A DNA stretch of 36,235 nt from positions 1 through 36,235 of the forward strand of contig CBDUQP010000016.1 of assembly GCA_965369385.1 (NCBI GenBank), in the 5' to 3' direction. A program made the translations under genes and the position numbers. The notes under the pieces are model-generated. The model made no database searches. It saw only the letters and a program-made list of their open reading frames with translations, and was not told the origin of the DNA. Each line of letters starts with the position of its first letter. Position 1 is the first letter of the stretch. Of this stretch, positions 17,835-26,517 are shown piece by piece. Source of the stretch: CBDUQP01 sp965369385. Lineage in GTDB: Bacteria > Planctomycetota > Phycisphaerae > SM23-33.

Positions 17835-18875
17835 ATGTCTGAGCAAAGAATTATCAGAATAATGAGTGGGAAGGCTCGCGGCCCGGGCGCGACGCTCGCC
17901 AGGGCCGGCTTGAGCGTGCTTTCCTGCCCATACGCAGCCGCGATGGGATTGCGCCGGCGTGCGTATCGTCGCGGGCTCTTGCAGAGCTACGCGGGCGGAG
18001 TGCCCGTGGTGTGTGTCGGCAATATCACTACGGGCGGCACGGGCAAGACCCCGATGGTTGCCTGGGTGGTGGCGAAGCTGAAAGAGCTCGGCAAACGTCC
18101 GGCCATTCTAACTCGCGGGTACAAAGCCCACGCCGGCCGGAGCGACGAAGCAGAGATGCTCCGCGAATTATGCCGCGTGGAAGTTGTGGTGAACCCGGAT
18201 CGGGTGGCAGGCACAGCCGATGCCGCCAACGGGGGAGCCGATGTGGTGGTGATGGACGACGGATACCAGCACATGAGGCTCAAACGCGATCTGGATATCG
18301 TTCTCGTGGATGCGATGAACCCGCTGGGTTACGGCTGGTGCCTGCCGAGAGGTCTGCTTCGCGAGCCCGCCGCGGCGCTGGCGGATGCGGGAGCAGTGGT
18401 AATAACCCGCAGTGATTGCATAACGCCTGATGATCTTCGCAGCCTGCGCCGGAAAATCGCAGATATTGCGCCCGGGGCGGAGATATGCATCGCAACGCAT
18501 AAGCCGGTTAAACTGGTGGATGGAGATGGTGATCGGAGATTACTGGCGGCCCTTGCTGGGCAGAAGGCCTACGCGTTTTGTGGTCTGGGCAACCCGGATG
18601 CGTTTTTTGCGACGGCTGAGAACCTCGATATATCGCTTGTAGGCAGCCGTGTGTTTGACGATCATGCAAGGTACGATGCGGGTACGTGCAGGCGAATTTG
18701 CGACGCGGCTGTGGATGCGGGCGCAGATGTATTGCTGACGACTGCCAAGGATATGGTGAAGCTTGAACGAGAGCATTTCTCGCTGCCTGTGTGGCAGGTG
18801 GTTGTAGAGATGGAACTGACAGAAGGCACCGAAAGCCTGCTTGCCCAGTTGCGCAGGGTTTCGGTGGCATCATAG
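17835..18875 (+). CDS. lpxK: Tetraacyldisaccharide 4'-kinase
   Basis: Phosphorylates the 4' position of the lipid A disaccharide at the inner membrane, a late step of the Raetz pathway. 346 aa. The Walker A loop is in GNITTGGTGKTP (GGTGKT at about 67-72), followed by RGYKAHAG, the family signature DDGYQHMRLKRDLDIVLVD, PRGLLREP and the C-terminal TTAKDMVKL. ATG 17835 is preceded by GGCGGAG at a longish distance; a TTG at 17811 and an ATG at 17862 are in-frame alternatives. The next genes, hldE and gmhB, make the core heptose, so this stretch is an outer-membrane lipopolysaccharide locus. The hydrophobic N-terminal anchor helix is weak. Confidence 0.95.
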   Translation: MSEQRIIRIMSGKARGPGATLARAGLSVLSCPYAAAMGLRRRAYRRGLLQSYAGGVPVVCVGNITTGGTGKTPMVAWVVAKLKELGKRPAILTRGYKAHAGRSDEAEMLRELCRVEVVVNPDRVAGTADAANGGADVVVMDDGYQHMRLKRDLDIVLVDAMNPLGYGWCLPRGLLREPAAALADAGAVVITRSDCITPDDLRSLRRKIADIAPGAEICIATHKPVKLVDGDGDRRLLAALAGQKAYAFCGLGNPDAFFATAENLDISLVGSRVFDDHARYDAGTCRRICDAAVDAGADVLLTTAKDMVKLEREHFSLPVWQVVVEMELTEGTESLLAQLRRVSVAS

Positions 18876-18877
18876 GA

Positions 18878-18906
18878 TTGCGTGCGTCACAGGGCGTGCA
18901 TAAAAT
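18878..18906 (+). promoter_or_regulatory. Predicted promoter upstream of hldE
   Basis: TTGCGT, 17-bp spacer, TAAAAT, starting 3 bp after the lpxK stop. It would give a leader of about 105 nt before hldE. Sequence match only. Confidence 0.35.
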
Positions 18907-19020
18907 TGTCTACTGCTCTGCTTTCGGAATATTGTTCAATGGCAACCTGGCCGCAGCAGCGGGCAGGCAAGCACCTATGAAGATTACTAACCCAACAGAT
19001 TCGCCACTGTAGAAATTACC

Positions 19021-20499
19021 ATGGATAGACTTGCAAGTGTGATAGAGAATTTCGGTTCGCCGCGTGTGGTGCTTATCGGCGATTTTATACTCGATAGATG
19101 GGTGTATGGAAGTGTCGAAAGACTCAGCCAGGAAGCGCCCGTTCCCGTGCTCAAAGTCGCCGAACGCAAAACGCTCACGGGCGGTGCGGGCAACGTAGCC
19201 GAGGCGGTTACCGCGCTTGGGGCCAAGGTGTCGTGTGTGGGCATCGTCGGTAACGACAAGAACGGTGACGAGCTTATTCGTCTGCTGACAGGTTCAGGGG
19301 CGGATACCTCGCGAATCGTGAGACTTGGCGAGCGTCCTACCGCGGTGAAGACCCGCTATGTGGGTCTTGCCCAGCACAGGCACCCGCAGCAGATGCTGCG
19401 CGTTGACGAGGAAGTCACCGATCCCGTAGATGATCGCATCCAGTCCACCATAAGGGCTGCGGCCCGGTGCGAACTGCACGACTGCAAGGTGCTCGCCATC
19501 GAGGATTACAACAAGGGCATTTTGACTAATGCCTACACGCCGGAACTCATCGCCGATGCTCGCAAAGCCGGGTGTATGGTTGTCGTGGATCCCGCCCTCA
19601 TTGAAGACTACCGCCGTTATCGCGGCGCGACACTGCTCACGCCCAATCGCTACGAGGCGTCATTTGCCAGCGGTATTGAGATCGTTGACGATGACTCGCT
19701 ACAGCGGGCCGCAGCGCAGATACTGCTCACCACCCAGGCCGATGCTGTAATCATCACGCTGGACAAAGAAGGCATGTATCTCTGCCGAAAGAATGAGCAG
19801 GGTAAACGCATTGCTGCCAAAGCCAGGAATGTATATGACATCACGGGCGCCGGTGACCAGGTGCTGGCGATGCTGGCCATCGCGCTGAGCGAAGGCTGCG
19901 AGATGGAGCAGGCCGTGCAGCTTGCCAATATCGCCGGTGGCATCCAAGTGGGACGTCAGGGCATGGTTCCGGTGAAACGCTGCGAGATGCTCGATGAGAT
20001 CCGCCACATGGTCGGACTGCGAAGCAGCAAGGTGATGGACCGGCCGCAACTGGCGGAAGAAGTAGCCAAACGCAAAGCCGCCGGCGAGACGGTTGTCTTC
20101 ACTAATGGGTGTTTTGACATGCTGCACGTCGGTCATGTGCGAATCCTGCAGCAGGCACGTGAGAGAGGCTCGTGCCTGGTAGTGGGCATAAACTCCGATG
20201 AGAGTATCAGGCGTTTGAAAGGCCCGACCAGGCCGATAATTCCGCAGACAGAACGAGCTGAAATGCTGGCCGCCCTGGAATGGGTCGATATGGTCACCAT
20301 CTTCGAAGAAGATACCTCACGGGAATTGATTGAACTGCTCAAACCCAGCATGTTCTTTAAGGGCGGCACGACGGATGTGGTCGTCGAGCGTGATATCGTG
20401 GAAAGTTACGGCGGAGTAGTGGAAACGCTGGATCTTGTCGAGGGTTTCAGTACCACCAATATTATTAACAGGATAGTCGAGACTCACGACAGGGATTGA
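19021..20499 (+). CDS. hldE: Bifunctional heptose 7-phosphate kinase / heptose 1-phosphate adenylyltransferase
   Basis: Makes ADP-glycero-manno-heptose precursor for the lipopolysaccharide inner core. 492 aa, close to E. coli HldE. Residues 1-320 are a PfkB-type kinase: GDFILDRWVYG, LTGGAGNVAEAVTALGA, and the catalytic Asp279 in DITGAGD (273-279). Residues about 345-492 are the cytidylyltransferase-fold adenylyltransferase: TNGCFDMLHVGH (361-372) with the nucleotide-binding HVGH, then GINSDESIRRLKGPTRPI and STTNIINRI. Both halves look intact. gmhB follows after 66 bp. The isomerase gmhA and the epimerase hldD are not in the window. Confidence 0.97.
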   Translation: MDRLASVIENFGSPRVVLIGDFILDRWVYGSVERLSQEAPVPVLKVAERKTLTGGAGNVAEAVTALGAKVSCVGIVGNDKNGDELIRLLTGSGADTSRIVRLGERPTAVKTRYVGLAQHRHPQQMLRVDEEVTDPVDDRIQSTIRAAARCELHDCKVLAIEDYNKGILTNAYTPELIADARKAGCMVVVDPALIEDYRRYRGATLLTPNRYEASFASGIEIVDDDSLQRAAAQILLTTQADAVIITLDKEGMYLCRKNEQGKRIAAKARNVYDITGAGDQVLAMLAIALSEGCEMEQAVQLANIAGGIQVGRQGMVPVKRCEMLDEIRHMVGLRSSKVMDRPQLAEEVAKRKAAGETVVFTNGCFDMLHVGHVRILQQARERGSCLVVGINSDESIRRLKGPTRPIIPQTERAEMLAALEWVDMVTIFEEDTSRELIELLKPSMFFKGGTTDVVVERDIVESYGGVVETLDLVEGFSTTNIINRIVETHDRD

Positions 20500-20565
20500 C
20501 GTTTTTGGACGTGCTTCGCGACAAACAACCGTAGCATGCGGCGGGGAATGCAGGATACTGGTGCG

Positions 20566-21120
20566 ATGAACAAAGCCGTTTTTCTAGATCGCGATGATAC
20601 CATAACCGATGATCCGGGCTACCTCGCGGACCCCGGCGGTATCGTGCTGCTGGATGGCGTTGATGAGGCGATCAAGGCGTTTCGTGGTGCGGGATATCTT
20701 GTGATCGTAATCACGAACCAGGCAGGTATCGCCAAGGGACACCTTACCGAAGAGACGCTGGCTGAAGTCCACGCGGAATTGAAGAAGCAACTTGCCGAAC
20801 GGGGCGCTCCGATAGATGCGATTTACTATTGCCCGTTCCATCCAGATGGCGTTGTTCCGGAGTATGCAATCGCCTGCGACACACGCAAGCCAATGCCCGG
20901 TATGCTCATCCAGGCCGCCGGTGATCTGGATATCGACTTGAAACAAAGTTGGATGATAGGCGACAGGAACTCGGACATCGGCGCAGGGCGGAATGCAGGG
21001 TGTAGGACGATTCGCGTGGCGAATTCGAAGTTTGCGCCCAAACCGGATGATCTGAAAGCCGAGTTTGACGCCGCCAATGTTCTGGCCGCGTCGAAAATAT
21101 TGCTTGAGCAGGATGCATAG
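20566..21120 (+). CDS. gmhB: Heptose 1,7-bisphosphate 7-phosphatase, with altered motifs
   Basis: HAD-family phosphatase that acts between the two HldE reactions. 184 aa. The nucleophile and acid are Asp8 and Asp10 in FLDRDDT, where the family usually has DRDGT. Motif II is VITNQAGIAKG, motif III is the Lys of RKPMPGM, and motif IV is MIGDRNSDI. The zinc loop reads CPFHPDG then ACDTRKP, so three ligands of the usual C-x-H / C-x-C set remain and the last Cys is Thr. ATG 20566 is chosen because AGGA stands 10 bases upstream and the first strand starts there; ATGs at 20536 and 20548 are in frame but poorly spaced. The position after hldE supports the assignment. Confidence 0.9.
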   Translation: MNKAVFLDRDDTITDDPGYLADPGGIVLLDGVDEAIKAFRGAGYLVIVITNQAGIAKGHLTEETLAEVHAELKKQLAERGAPIDAIYYCPFHPDGVVPEYAIACDTRKPMPGMLIQAAGDLDIDLKQSWMIGDRNSDIGAGRNAGCRTIRVANSKFAPKPDDLKAEFDAANVLAASKILLEQDA

Positions 21121-21169
21121 CAACCGGCCGTCGTATTTCATGAGCGGCTGGCGAATACAGGGAGAAATC

Positions 21170-22384
21170 ATGAGACACAGAAGAATTGCAGCATTGTTGC
21201 TGGTGACTTTCGTTGGGGGATTGGTGTTGATATCGGCGGGGGGCGTGAATGCCGCACCGGCTTCAGCTTTTTCCGACAAGAAGCCTGTCCAAGTGATGGA
21301 TGATTCCCATAGGGCATCGGCACGCAAGCTGATGTCAGAAGGCGTGAAGTTCCTGATGTCGCAGAAGGAAAGCGATGGGGGATGGAGCCTCGGCCACGGT
21401 GCCAACAAGCCAGCTATTACCGCGATGGTTCTCAAGGCCCTGTTGCAGCATCCCGATTACAATATCGATAGCAAGGAAGTGGCTGCCGCGCTGAAAGTGC
21501 TTCTGAAGTATCAGCAGGCAGACGGCGGATTCTATGATCCTCGCATGGGGCTGGCGAACTACACCACGTCGATATCGATCATGGCCCTGAGCAGTGTCGG
21601 TGACGAGCGATACAAAGATGTTATCGCCAAGGCCGTGAAGTTCCTCCGCGGTGAGCAGATTCGCTCCGGCAGCGAGACGCCAAAGGGCGAGAAGATCAAG
21701 AAGGGGCATAAGTTTGAAGGCGGAGTGAGCTACGGTAAGCACGGCCGGCCGGACTTGTCCAATCAGGGCATGTGGATGGAGGCGATGCACGACGCCGGCG
21801 TGAAGGCCGATGACCCGGACATGAAGCGTGCGGTCGCGTTCGTCACTCGCCTGCAGAATCGCAAGGAGTCGGCAAGTTCCGCATTCGTAGCTTCCGGCCC
21901 GAACGATGGCGGATTTGTGTATGCACACGGAGAATCCAAGGCAGGCAAGGGCGTGGGCGCCCGTGGGCTGAGAAGCTATGGGACGATGACATACGTCGGA
22001 TTCAAGAGCATGCTCTATGCAGGCCTGGACAAGGATGATCCCCGAGTGGCGGCCGCGATGAACTGGATTCGGCGTCACTGGCGGCTTGACTCCAACCCGA
22101 ATATGCCGAAAAAGCGAAGCCAGCAGGGCGTGTACTATTACTACTACGTATTCGCCAAGGCGCTCCGCGTCTGGGGGCAGGTGGAGATCGCCGACACGCA
22201 GGGCAAGAAGCACAATTGGCGTAATGAATTGGTCGACCAGCTGGCTAAACGTGTTGGCAAGGATGGTTCATGGGTGAACGAGGGTGCATCTCGCTGGAAC
22301 GAAGGCAACAAGGTGCTCGCCACCTGCTACTCCGTGCTCGCATTGCAGGATGTGCTGATTGTGCAGGTTGCCGAGGATATGTGA
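21170..22384 (+). CDS. Secreted prenyltransferase/squalene-oxidase repeat protein
   Basis: 404 aa. A signal peptide (about 1-29) is followed by an alpha/alpha-barrel of QW-like repeats: ESDGGWSLG, QADGGFYDPR, EGGVSYG, NDGGFVYAHG and KDGSWVNEG. Such repeats form the fold of squalene-hopene cyclases and protein prenyltransferases, but the DXDD acid motif of the cyclases is not seen, so a cyclase reaction is unlikely. Exported members of this type are frequent in planctomycetes and lack a known role. GGGAG precedes ATG 21170. It follows gmhB by 50 bp and may be read from the same transcript. Confidence 0.82.
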   Translation: MRHRRIAALLLVTFVGGLVLISAGGVNAAPASAFSDKKPVQVMDDSHRASARKLMSEGVKFLMSQKESDGGWSLGHGANKPAITAMVLKALLQHPDYNIDSKEVAAALKVLLKYQQADGGFYDPRMGLANYTTSISIMALSSVGDERYKDVIAKAVKFLRGEQIRSGSETPKGEKIKKGHKFEGGVSYGKHGRPDLSNQGMWMEAMHDAGVKADDPDMKRAVAFVTRLQNRKESASSAFVASGPNDGGFVYAHGESKAGKGVGARGLRSYGTMTYVGFKSMLYAGLDKDDPRVAAAMNWIRRHWRLDSNPNMPKKRSQQGVYYYYYVFAKALRVWGQVEIADTQGKKHNWRNELVDQLAKRVGKDGSWVNEGASRWNEGNKVLATCYSVLALQDVLIVQVAEDM

Positions 22385-22462
22385 CGCTCTGACGCGGCGG
22401 CTTGCCCATGTGTGTGCCGCATTGCTGCGAGACTTATAATTGACAATCGCACCGCGCACAGC

Positions 22463-22489
22463 GAGGGGCCGCGTCAGTCGCGACCCCTC
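22463..22489. terminator. Hairpin between convergent genes
   Basis: An 11-bp stem with one mismatch (GAGGGGCCGCG / CGCGACCCCTC) and loop TCAGT lies between the 3' ends of the plus-strand repeat protein and the minus-strand PEP-CTERM gene. It has no strong T run on either side, so it may be a weak two-way terminator. Confidence 0.5.
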
Positions 22490-22587
22490 ATTACAGTTTC
22501 TAGTTCAACTCAGCGCGGGCGGTCATTTCTTCGCCGGCATAATGATATGCCACTCGGCCCGTGTTTCAATCGTATTGGGATAGACGT

Positions 22588-23334
22588 CTACTTTCGTCGG
22601 CGTCGAACCATGACCAGCATTCCCGCCGCGATCATGCTCATGGTTGCAGGCTCGGGTACCCCTGCGACTAACTTCAGGTCCCCGTAGTATACGTCGCCAG
22701 TGATAGCCTCGATGAATCGTCCGCTCATGTAGCCGTACGCATAATCGACATAGCCATTGTCACCATAGCTTGTACCGCCGGTTTCCTTGAATATCCATAC
22801 TTGGCGGGTGTCATCGTAGCCGACCAGCGTATTGCCATGGTAGTTCTCAGTGTACAGCGGCCCGTATGTCCTGAGCATAGACTGGATGTCTTCCCGAACC
22901 TGAGGCGAGTTTTCGTCATTGATCATGATATGTACGTAGTCCGTGATCCGGTAGGTGCGGTCTTGCCATCCGCTCGGCCAGCCAATTGGCAGCACACCAT
23001 AAGGCATGTCGGCCTCGGAGAGAATGCCTGTGTTCTTGCACAAGGCCATGCCGCTGGTATACCGGGCCAAATTGACGATATGCCACTCTGACAGATCGAT
23101 CTCCCAATCAGGTTGCTCGGTCAATATCTTGATTTTGGCTTCGATAACTGCAATGCCTGCAAATTGCCTGCATTCGAGATTCCCTTGCGGCTTGGCGAGC
23201 GTCATGTAGTTCTTGCCATTGACATCTCGCCAGTCGAACGAATCGACGTTCTCTTCGGCCAGGCAGTGACCTCCAAGCCCGAGAGCCAATAGCGCGCAGA
23301 CCATCCTTACATGGTGCATCGAAAAACGGAACAT
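22588..23334 (-). CDS. Papain-like (C1) peptidase-fold protein with PEP-CTERM anchor
   Basis: 248 aa. Signal peptide at about 1-26. The rest follows papain: SFDWRDVNG, KPQGNLECRQFAG (Gln50 oxyanion residue, Cys55 nucleophile position), LSEWHIVNL matching the LSEQ-LV element, YHGNTLVGYDD with His166, and KETGGTSYGDNGY matching KNSWGT-WGENGY. Glu184 stands where the triad Asn normally is. The C-terminus VPEPATMSM, hydrophobic stretch and RRRRK is a PEP-CTERM sorting signal cut by exosortase. It is a surface-displayed papain homologue; whether it is active is uncertain. ATG 23334 has AAGGAG six bases upstream. Confidence 0.83.
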   Translation of the reverse strand: MFRFSMHHVRMVCALLALGLGGHCLAEENVDSFDWRDVNGKNYMTLAKPQGNLECRQFAGIAVIEAKIKILTEQPDWEIDLSEWHIVNLARYTSGMALCKNTGILSEADMPYGVLPIGWPSGWQDRTYRITDYVHIMINDENSPQVREDIQSMLRTYGPLYTENYHGNTLVGYDDTRQVWIFKETGGTSYGDNGYVDYAYGYMSGRFIEAITGDVYYGDLKLVAGVPEPATMSMIAAGMLVMVRRRRK

Positions 23335-23472
23335 AGGCGTCTCCTTTCATTGCCTGGCGAGAAAGAAAACCTGAGCGATTCTCCCCGGGCGTAGCTTGGT
23401 GTTCCTGTACGGCGTACGCCCATGCCTGAAAGTAGCTTGTCGCATGCGGTCAGGAACGAACAATACCCTTTT

Positions 23473-23491
23473 CATGTTTGACTGTAACATG
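23473..23491. promoter_or_regulatory. Small inverted repeat upstream of the papain-like gene
   Basis: CATGTT and AACATG flank TGACTGT about 140 bp before the start codon. It could be an operator; nothing else supports this. Confidence 0.25.
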
Positions 23492-23579
23492 GCAAGCCCA
23501 TACCCGCAATACTCTAATCGGGATATTTCGATGCTGCTGTTACGTTTTCAGTGACTGTCAAACAGTGTTCGAGCTGACG

Positions 23580-25265
23580 TCAGGAAAGGGTGATCGTGGC
23601 GCTTGCGGGGATTGGGGTTCGTAGCGTGATGATGGTTTTAACGCTATCCAGTGTGCGTTCGATTCCGGTGGCGTATTGTTCGGCGGGCAGCGGCTGACCG
23701 TTGATTGAGATAGTCGGTTGCTCGGCGGCGATACCCTTGATGATGAATGTCGCGTTGGGGATGTCGGCGGCCGCAGTTACCTGGAGTTCGCTACTGGCTG
23801 CGTCCACTTCGTAGGCTCGCTGGCGGTGATTGTAGGTTGCACCCCGGATTTCAGCGGGCTTTGTCCAAGCTCTCACCTTCTGCCTGAGTTTCTGGTCCTG
23901 CTCATCACCTTCGGGCGCCAAACCGCTCAGCCAGCACCATGTGACGGCCCCGTTTTCCTGCACATCAACAGGTGCGTTATTGGCGTAGCCGAGGAAGGAG
24001 TGTGTCGGGCCCTCGAACATTGCAGGGTCGGTCAGTGGGGTGGTGGGGTAGCCGCGGGTGACGGGCCAGTGGATGTGGTCGGCAAAGTTGCTCGGCAGAT
24101 CGGGAACCGCAACCCATTCATCTTTGGTTACATCATCGGTCTGGTTGTAACGCATGCCGTGGTTGGCCTGCAGACGCATTCGCATGCCTTCGGCGGGCGA
24201 CGCCAGGAATACATCCGAGCGATCGCGGTAGTTCATGCGGTAGATGTAATCGTCGAGTTGCTCCAGCGGCTCGGCGCCGTAGTTGGGCGGCGTCGGCCAC
24301 GTGTATGTTCGTGAGAAGTCGGCCGTGTCCATCATTGTCAGTGCATCAAGCGGAGTGTGATCGTCCGAGGTGGCGCCCGGGGCATTCACGGTGATGAACT
24401 CCATATCATTGAACGTCCGTTTGCCGGGCAGGCCCTGCATCATGCTGACCGGGATACGCCGGCCTGTTTCGGGGCAGATGTGCCAGACCGCTTCGTCTTC
24501 GGGATCGAGATAGACCGTCACATTGCGGCAGACGACTCCGTCGGGGTAGACGTAGAGCATCTCATCCACCCACTGGTCGCGGCAGATGTTGTAGTCGCTG
24601 TCGGCCAGCGGCTGACGCCAGTGGATGACTGCGCGTGCGGGGCTGCTGTGGATGACGCGTGCGTGGATGTAGCGACATTCGCGATCGCTCATCATTTCGC
24701 AGCAATCGCGGAAAACGCCGGGCTCGACTGTCTCGGCGAAGAAGTTGGACGTCATCACGTTATTCTGCGCCCACGACGGCGCGAACGACATGCCACGCCA
24801 CAGGACGAATTTGTGCGGGCCGTCGAAGTCTACCACGATGTCGGCTACTTCGTTGGTTTTCCAGAGGGAGTCCCACTCGACTGTCTGACGATCAGGGCCG
24901 GTGATGACGCCCAGCGGATAGGTCAGCGATCCGTAACGCGCACCGAACTGCCGGACGATGCAGGCCGGGACAGCGAGGATTACAGGGACGTCCTTGCAGG
25001 CAGTCTCACCATCTGCGAACGTGATTACGAGCTGACCATCATACATGCCGGCAGGCAAGCCGAGATCGGCCACCGGTCCGCTGGTGGTTGCCCCGTTGAC
25101 CGTGAGCGAGATACTGGCGCCCTCGGCGGCTGCAGTGAGCACGTCATCGGTAGTTGCGACGATTGTGTCTGCGTGTACCAAGCCAAACCCGGCTTCGATG
25201 GGGCTGATACCACTTGCGGTTCGGATTGTCTCGTTGCGTGTCTCGTTGCGTGTCTCGTTGGTCAT
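23580..25265 (-). CDS. Large protein of unknown function, carbohydrate-related style
   Basis: 561 aa. No signal peptide or membrane helix seen. The first residues are an NETR repeat (NETRNETRNET) encoded by a 12-bp tandem repeat. A beta-rich N-terminal domain (about 25-100) is followed by a large domain with ARYGSLTYPLG, VDFDGPHKFVLWRGMSFAPSW, IHWRQPLADSDYNICRDQWVDE and YVYPDGVVCRNVTVYLDPED. The phrasing recalls proteins near planctomycete and Bacteroidetes polysaccharide-degradation genes whose fold suggests glycan handling, but I recognise no named family or catalytic motif. GAGG lies eight bases before ATG 25265. Confidence 0.75.
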   Translation of the reverse strand: MTNETRNETRNETIRTASGISPIEAGFGLVHADTIVATTDDVLTAAAEGASISLTVNGATTSGPVADLGLPAGMYDGQLVITFADGETACKDVPVILAVPACIVRQFGARYGSLTYPLGVITGPDRQTVEWDSLWKTNEVADIVVDFDGPHKFVLWRGMSFAPSWAQNNVMTSNFFAETVEPGVFRDCCEMMSDRECRYIHARVIHSSPARAVIHWRQPLADSDYNICRDQWVDEMLYVYPDGVVCRNVTVYLDPEDEAVWHICPETGRRIPVSMMQGLPGKRTFNDMEFITVNAPGATSDDHTPLDALTMMDTADFSRTYTWPTPPNYGAEPLEQLDDYIYRMNYRDRSDVFLASPAEGMRMRLQANHGMRYNQTDDVTKDEWVAVPDLPSNFADHIHWPVTRGYPTTPLTDPAMFEGPTHSFLGYANNAPVDVQENGAVTWCWLSGLAPEGDEQDQKLRQKVRAWTKPAEIRGATYNHRQRAYEVDAASSELQVTAAADIPNATFIIKGIAAEQPTISINGQPLPAEQYATGIERTLDSVKTIITLRTPIPASATITLS

Positions 25266-25827
25266 TTGTCGGCCTCGTTTGTATGTGTCAGCACTATTCA
25301 GTATACGGATTGCGTATCACCCAGAGCCCGTCTCTTCGTCCCGCATTTCCTACTGGGAAACTTCAATCCGCGAGCATCGTTGGACTCTTGGCGGATGCTA
25401 TCACGTTCGCCAACATTTGCAAGGCTTTTTATTTCGCCCGTCTAATAAATTATACGCGAGTGTAGATGTGATTACAGGGCACGTGACGCCTGTGTGCAGT
25501 GGGCCGTATTCAGCAAGGATGGCACACTGTGTGCAACCATTGCCAAGCCTGGCTACGCAGGCAAGAATGGAGTTGATGGCGTTCGCGTAAGAATCCAGGA
25601 TGTATCAGGTGCACATCGGAAATGAAATGGTGATCACGGACGAGCGAGTACAACCATTGTCCAGCATTGATTCGCAGCCGCTGTGAATATGCATCGTGGG
25701 TGGGGTGGGCAGAAGGACAGGACATCGCTCGGCGACCTAAGCAGCCCGGGACTCTTGACAAGCCCGACTCTGCGGAGGTCGACCCGCGATGTCCTGTTGT
25801 TGCAGTTGCTATTGACGAACGGAATGA
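25266..25827. other. 562-bp gap with a possible coding remnant
   Basis: No complete gene. On the plus strand 25449-25625 stays open for 58 codons after two TAA stops and reads AVFSKDGTLCATIAKPGYAG and GVDGVRVRIQDVSG, which looks protein-like but has no usual start, no ribosome site and no family I know. It may be the tail of a deleted gene. The remainder holds nothing I can identify. Confidence 0.4.
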
Positions 25828-26517
25828 TCAGGCTGTGCGGCTGCGGCGTCGCCTCAGCATGCTGAGGCTTCCCAAGGCCAGCAGTGTCATCGTGGCCGGT
25901 TCGGGAGTTACGACGGGGCCTTCTATGATGAGTGACTGGCGTATCCCACAGTTTGTGCCGGCATCGCTCAGCACGATGATGCTATTGCCGGGAGCATAGT
26001 CGTCCGGCATGTTGGTCTTAACGTAATTCAGCATGTGATTGGCCTTTGAGGCAACCCTCTGGTTTCCCCACATTCCGAAACCAGTATTGCCATTGTACCA
26101 GGTTACATCCCAGGTGGCTGCGGTTTCGTAGATGACCTCCCATATTGCGGCCTGCAGTGCTGCGGCTCTTGTTGCGCTGCGGCCAACGGTTTGTGCGAAG
26201 TGTTCAACGAGGAAGGCCACTTCACGGGCATTGTTTATCCCGCTGGAACCGACGGTCCGTTCACTCATTTTGCCACCACCGGCATTGTGTCCCAGATCCA
26301 CGCAGAATGCGTCGTACTTCGTGCCATCGTACTCGATCTTTAGCTGACCTATTGATAGTAGGCTGTTGTAGCCCAGATACTGGGGCGCTGCCAAGTGGAG
26401 CTGTTTGTTTAGCCCCATGCCACGGAAGTTCACGTGTCCTGCAAATGCGGTGGGAGAGCAGATGATCGATACTGCCATCACTACGAGTGCACCGATACTG
26501 ATTCGGGGTTTGTTCAC
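25828..26517 (-). CDS. PEP-CTERM surface protein with candidate Cys-Gln thioester
   Basis: 229 aa. Signal peptide at 1-26 (SPTAFA-G). The body is beta-rich with two motifs that form the internal thioester in TED-type adhesins: Cys72 in YDAFCVDLGH and Gln122 in ALQAAIWEVIYE. A Cys-Gln thioester would bind covalently to amines on target surfaces. The C-terminus TPEPATMTLLALGSLSML plus RRRRS is a PEP-CTERM anchor. The start is GTG 26517 with GAGGA close upstream. Similar FCVDL / LQ-AIW pairs occur in other PEP-CTERM proteins; thioester formation there is not proven. It stands alone on the minus strand. Confidence 0.82.
   Translation of the reverse strand: MNKPRISIGALVVMAVSIICSPTAFAGHVNFRGMGLNKQLHLAAPQYLGYNSLLSIGQLKIEYDGTKYDAFCVDLGHNAGGGKMSERTVGSSGINNAREVAFLVEHFAQTVGRSATRAAALQAAIWEVIYETAATWDVTWYNGNTGFGMWGNQRVASKANHMLNYVKTNMPDDYAPGNSIIVLSDAGTNCGIRQSLIIEGPVVTPEPATMTLLALGSLSMLRRRRSRTA

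Noticed and set aside
24357..25445. 362-codon plus-strand open frame
   Set aside because: Antisense to the 561-aa gene and runs past its start; no supporting signals.
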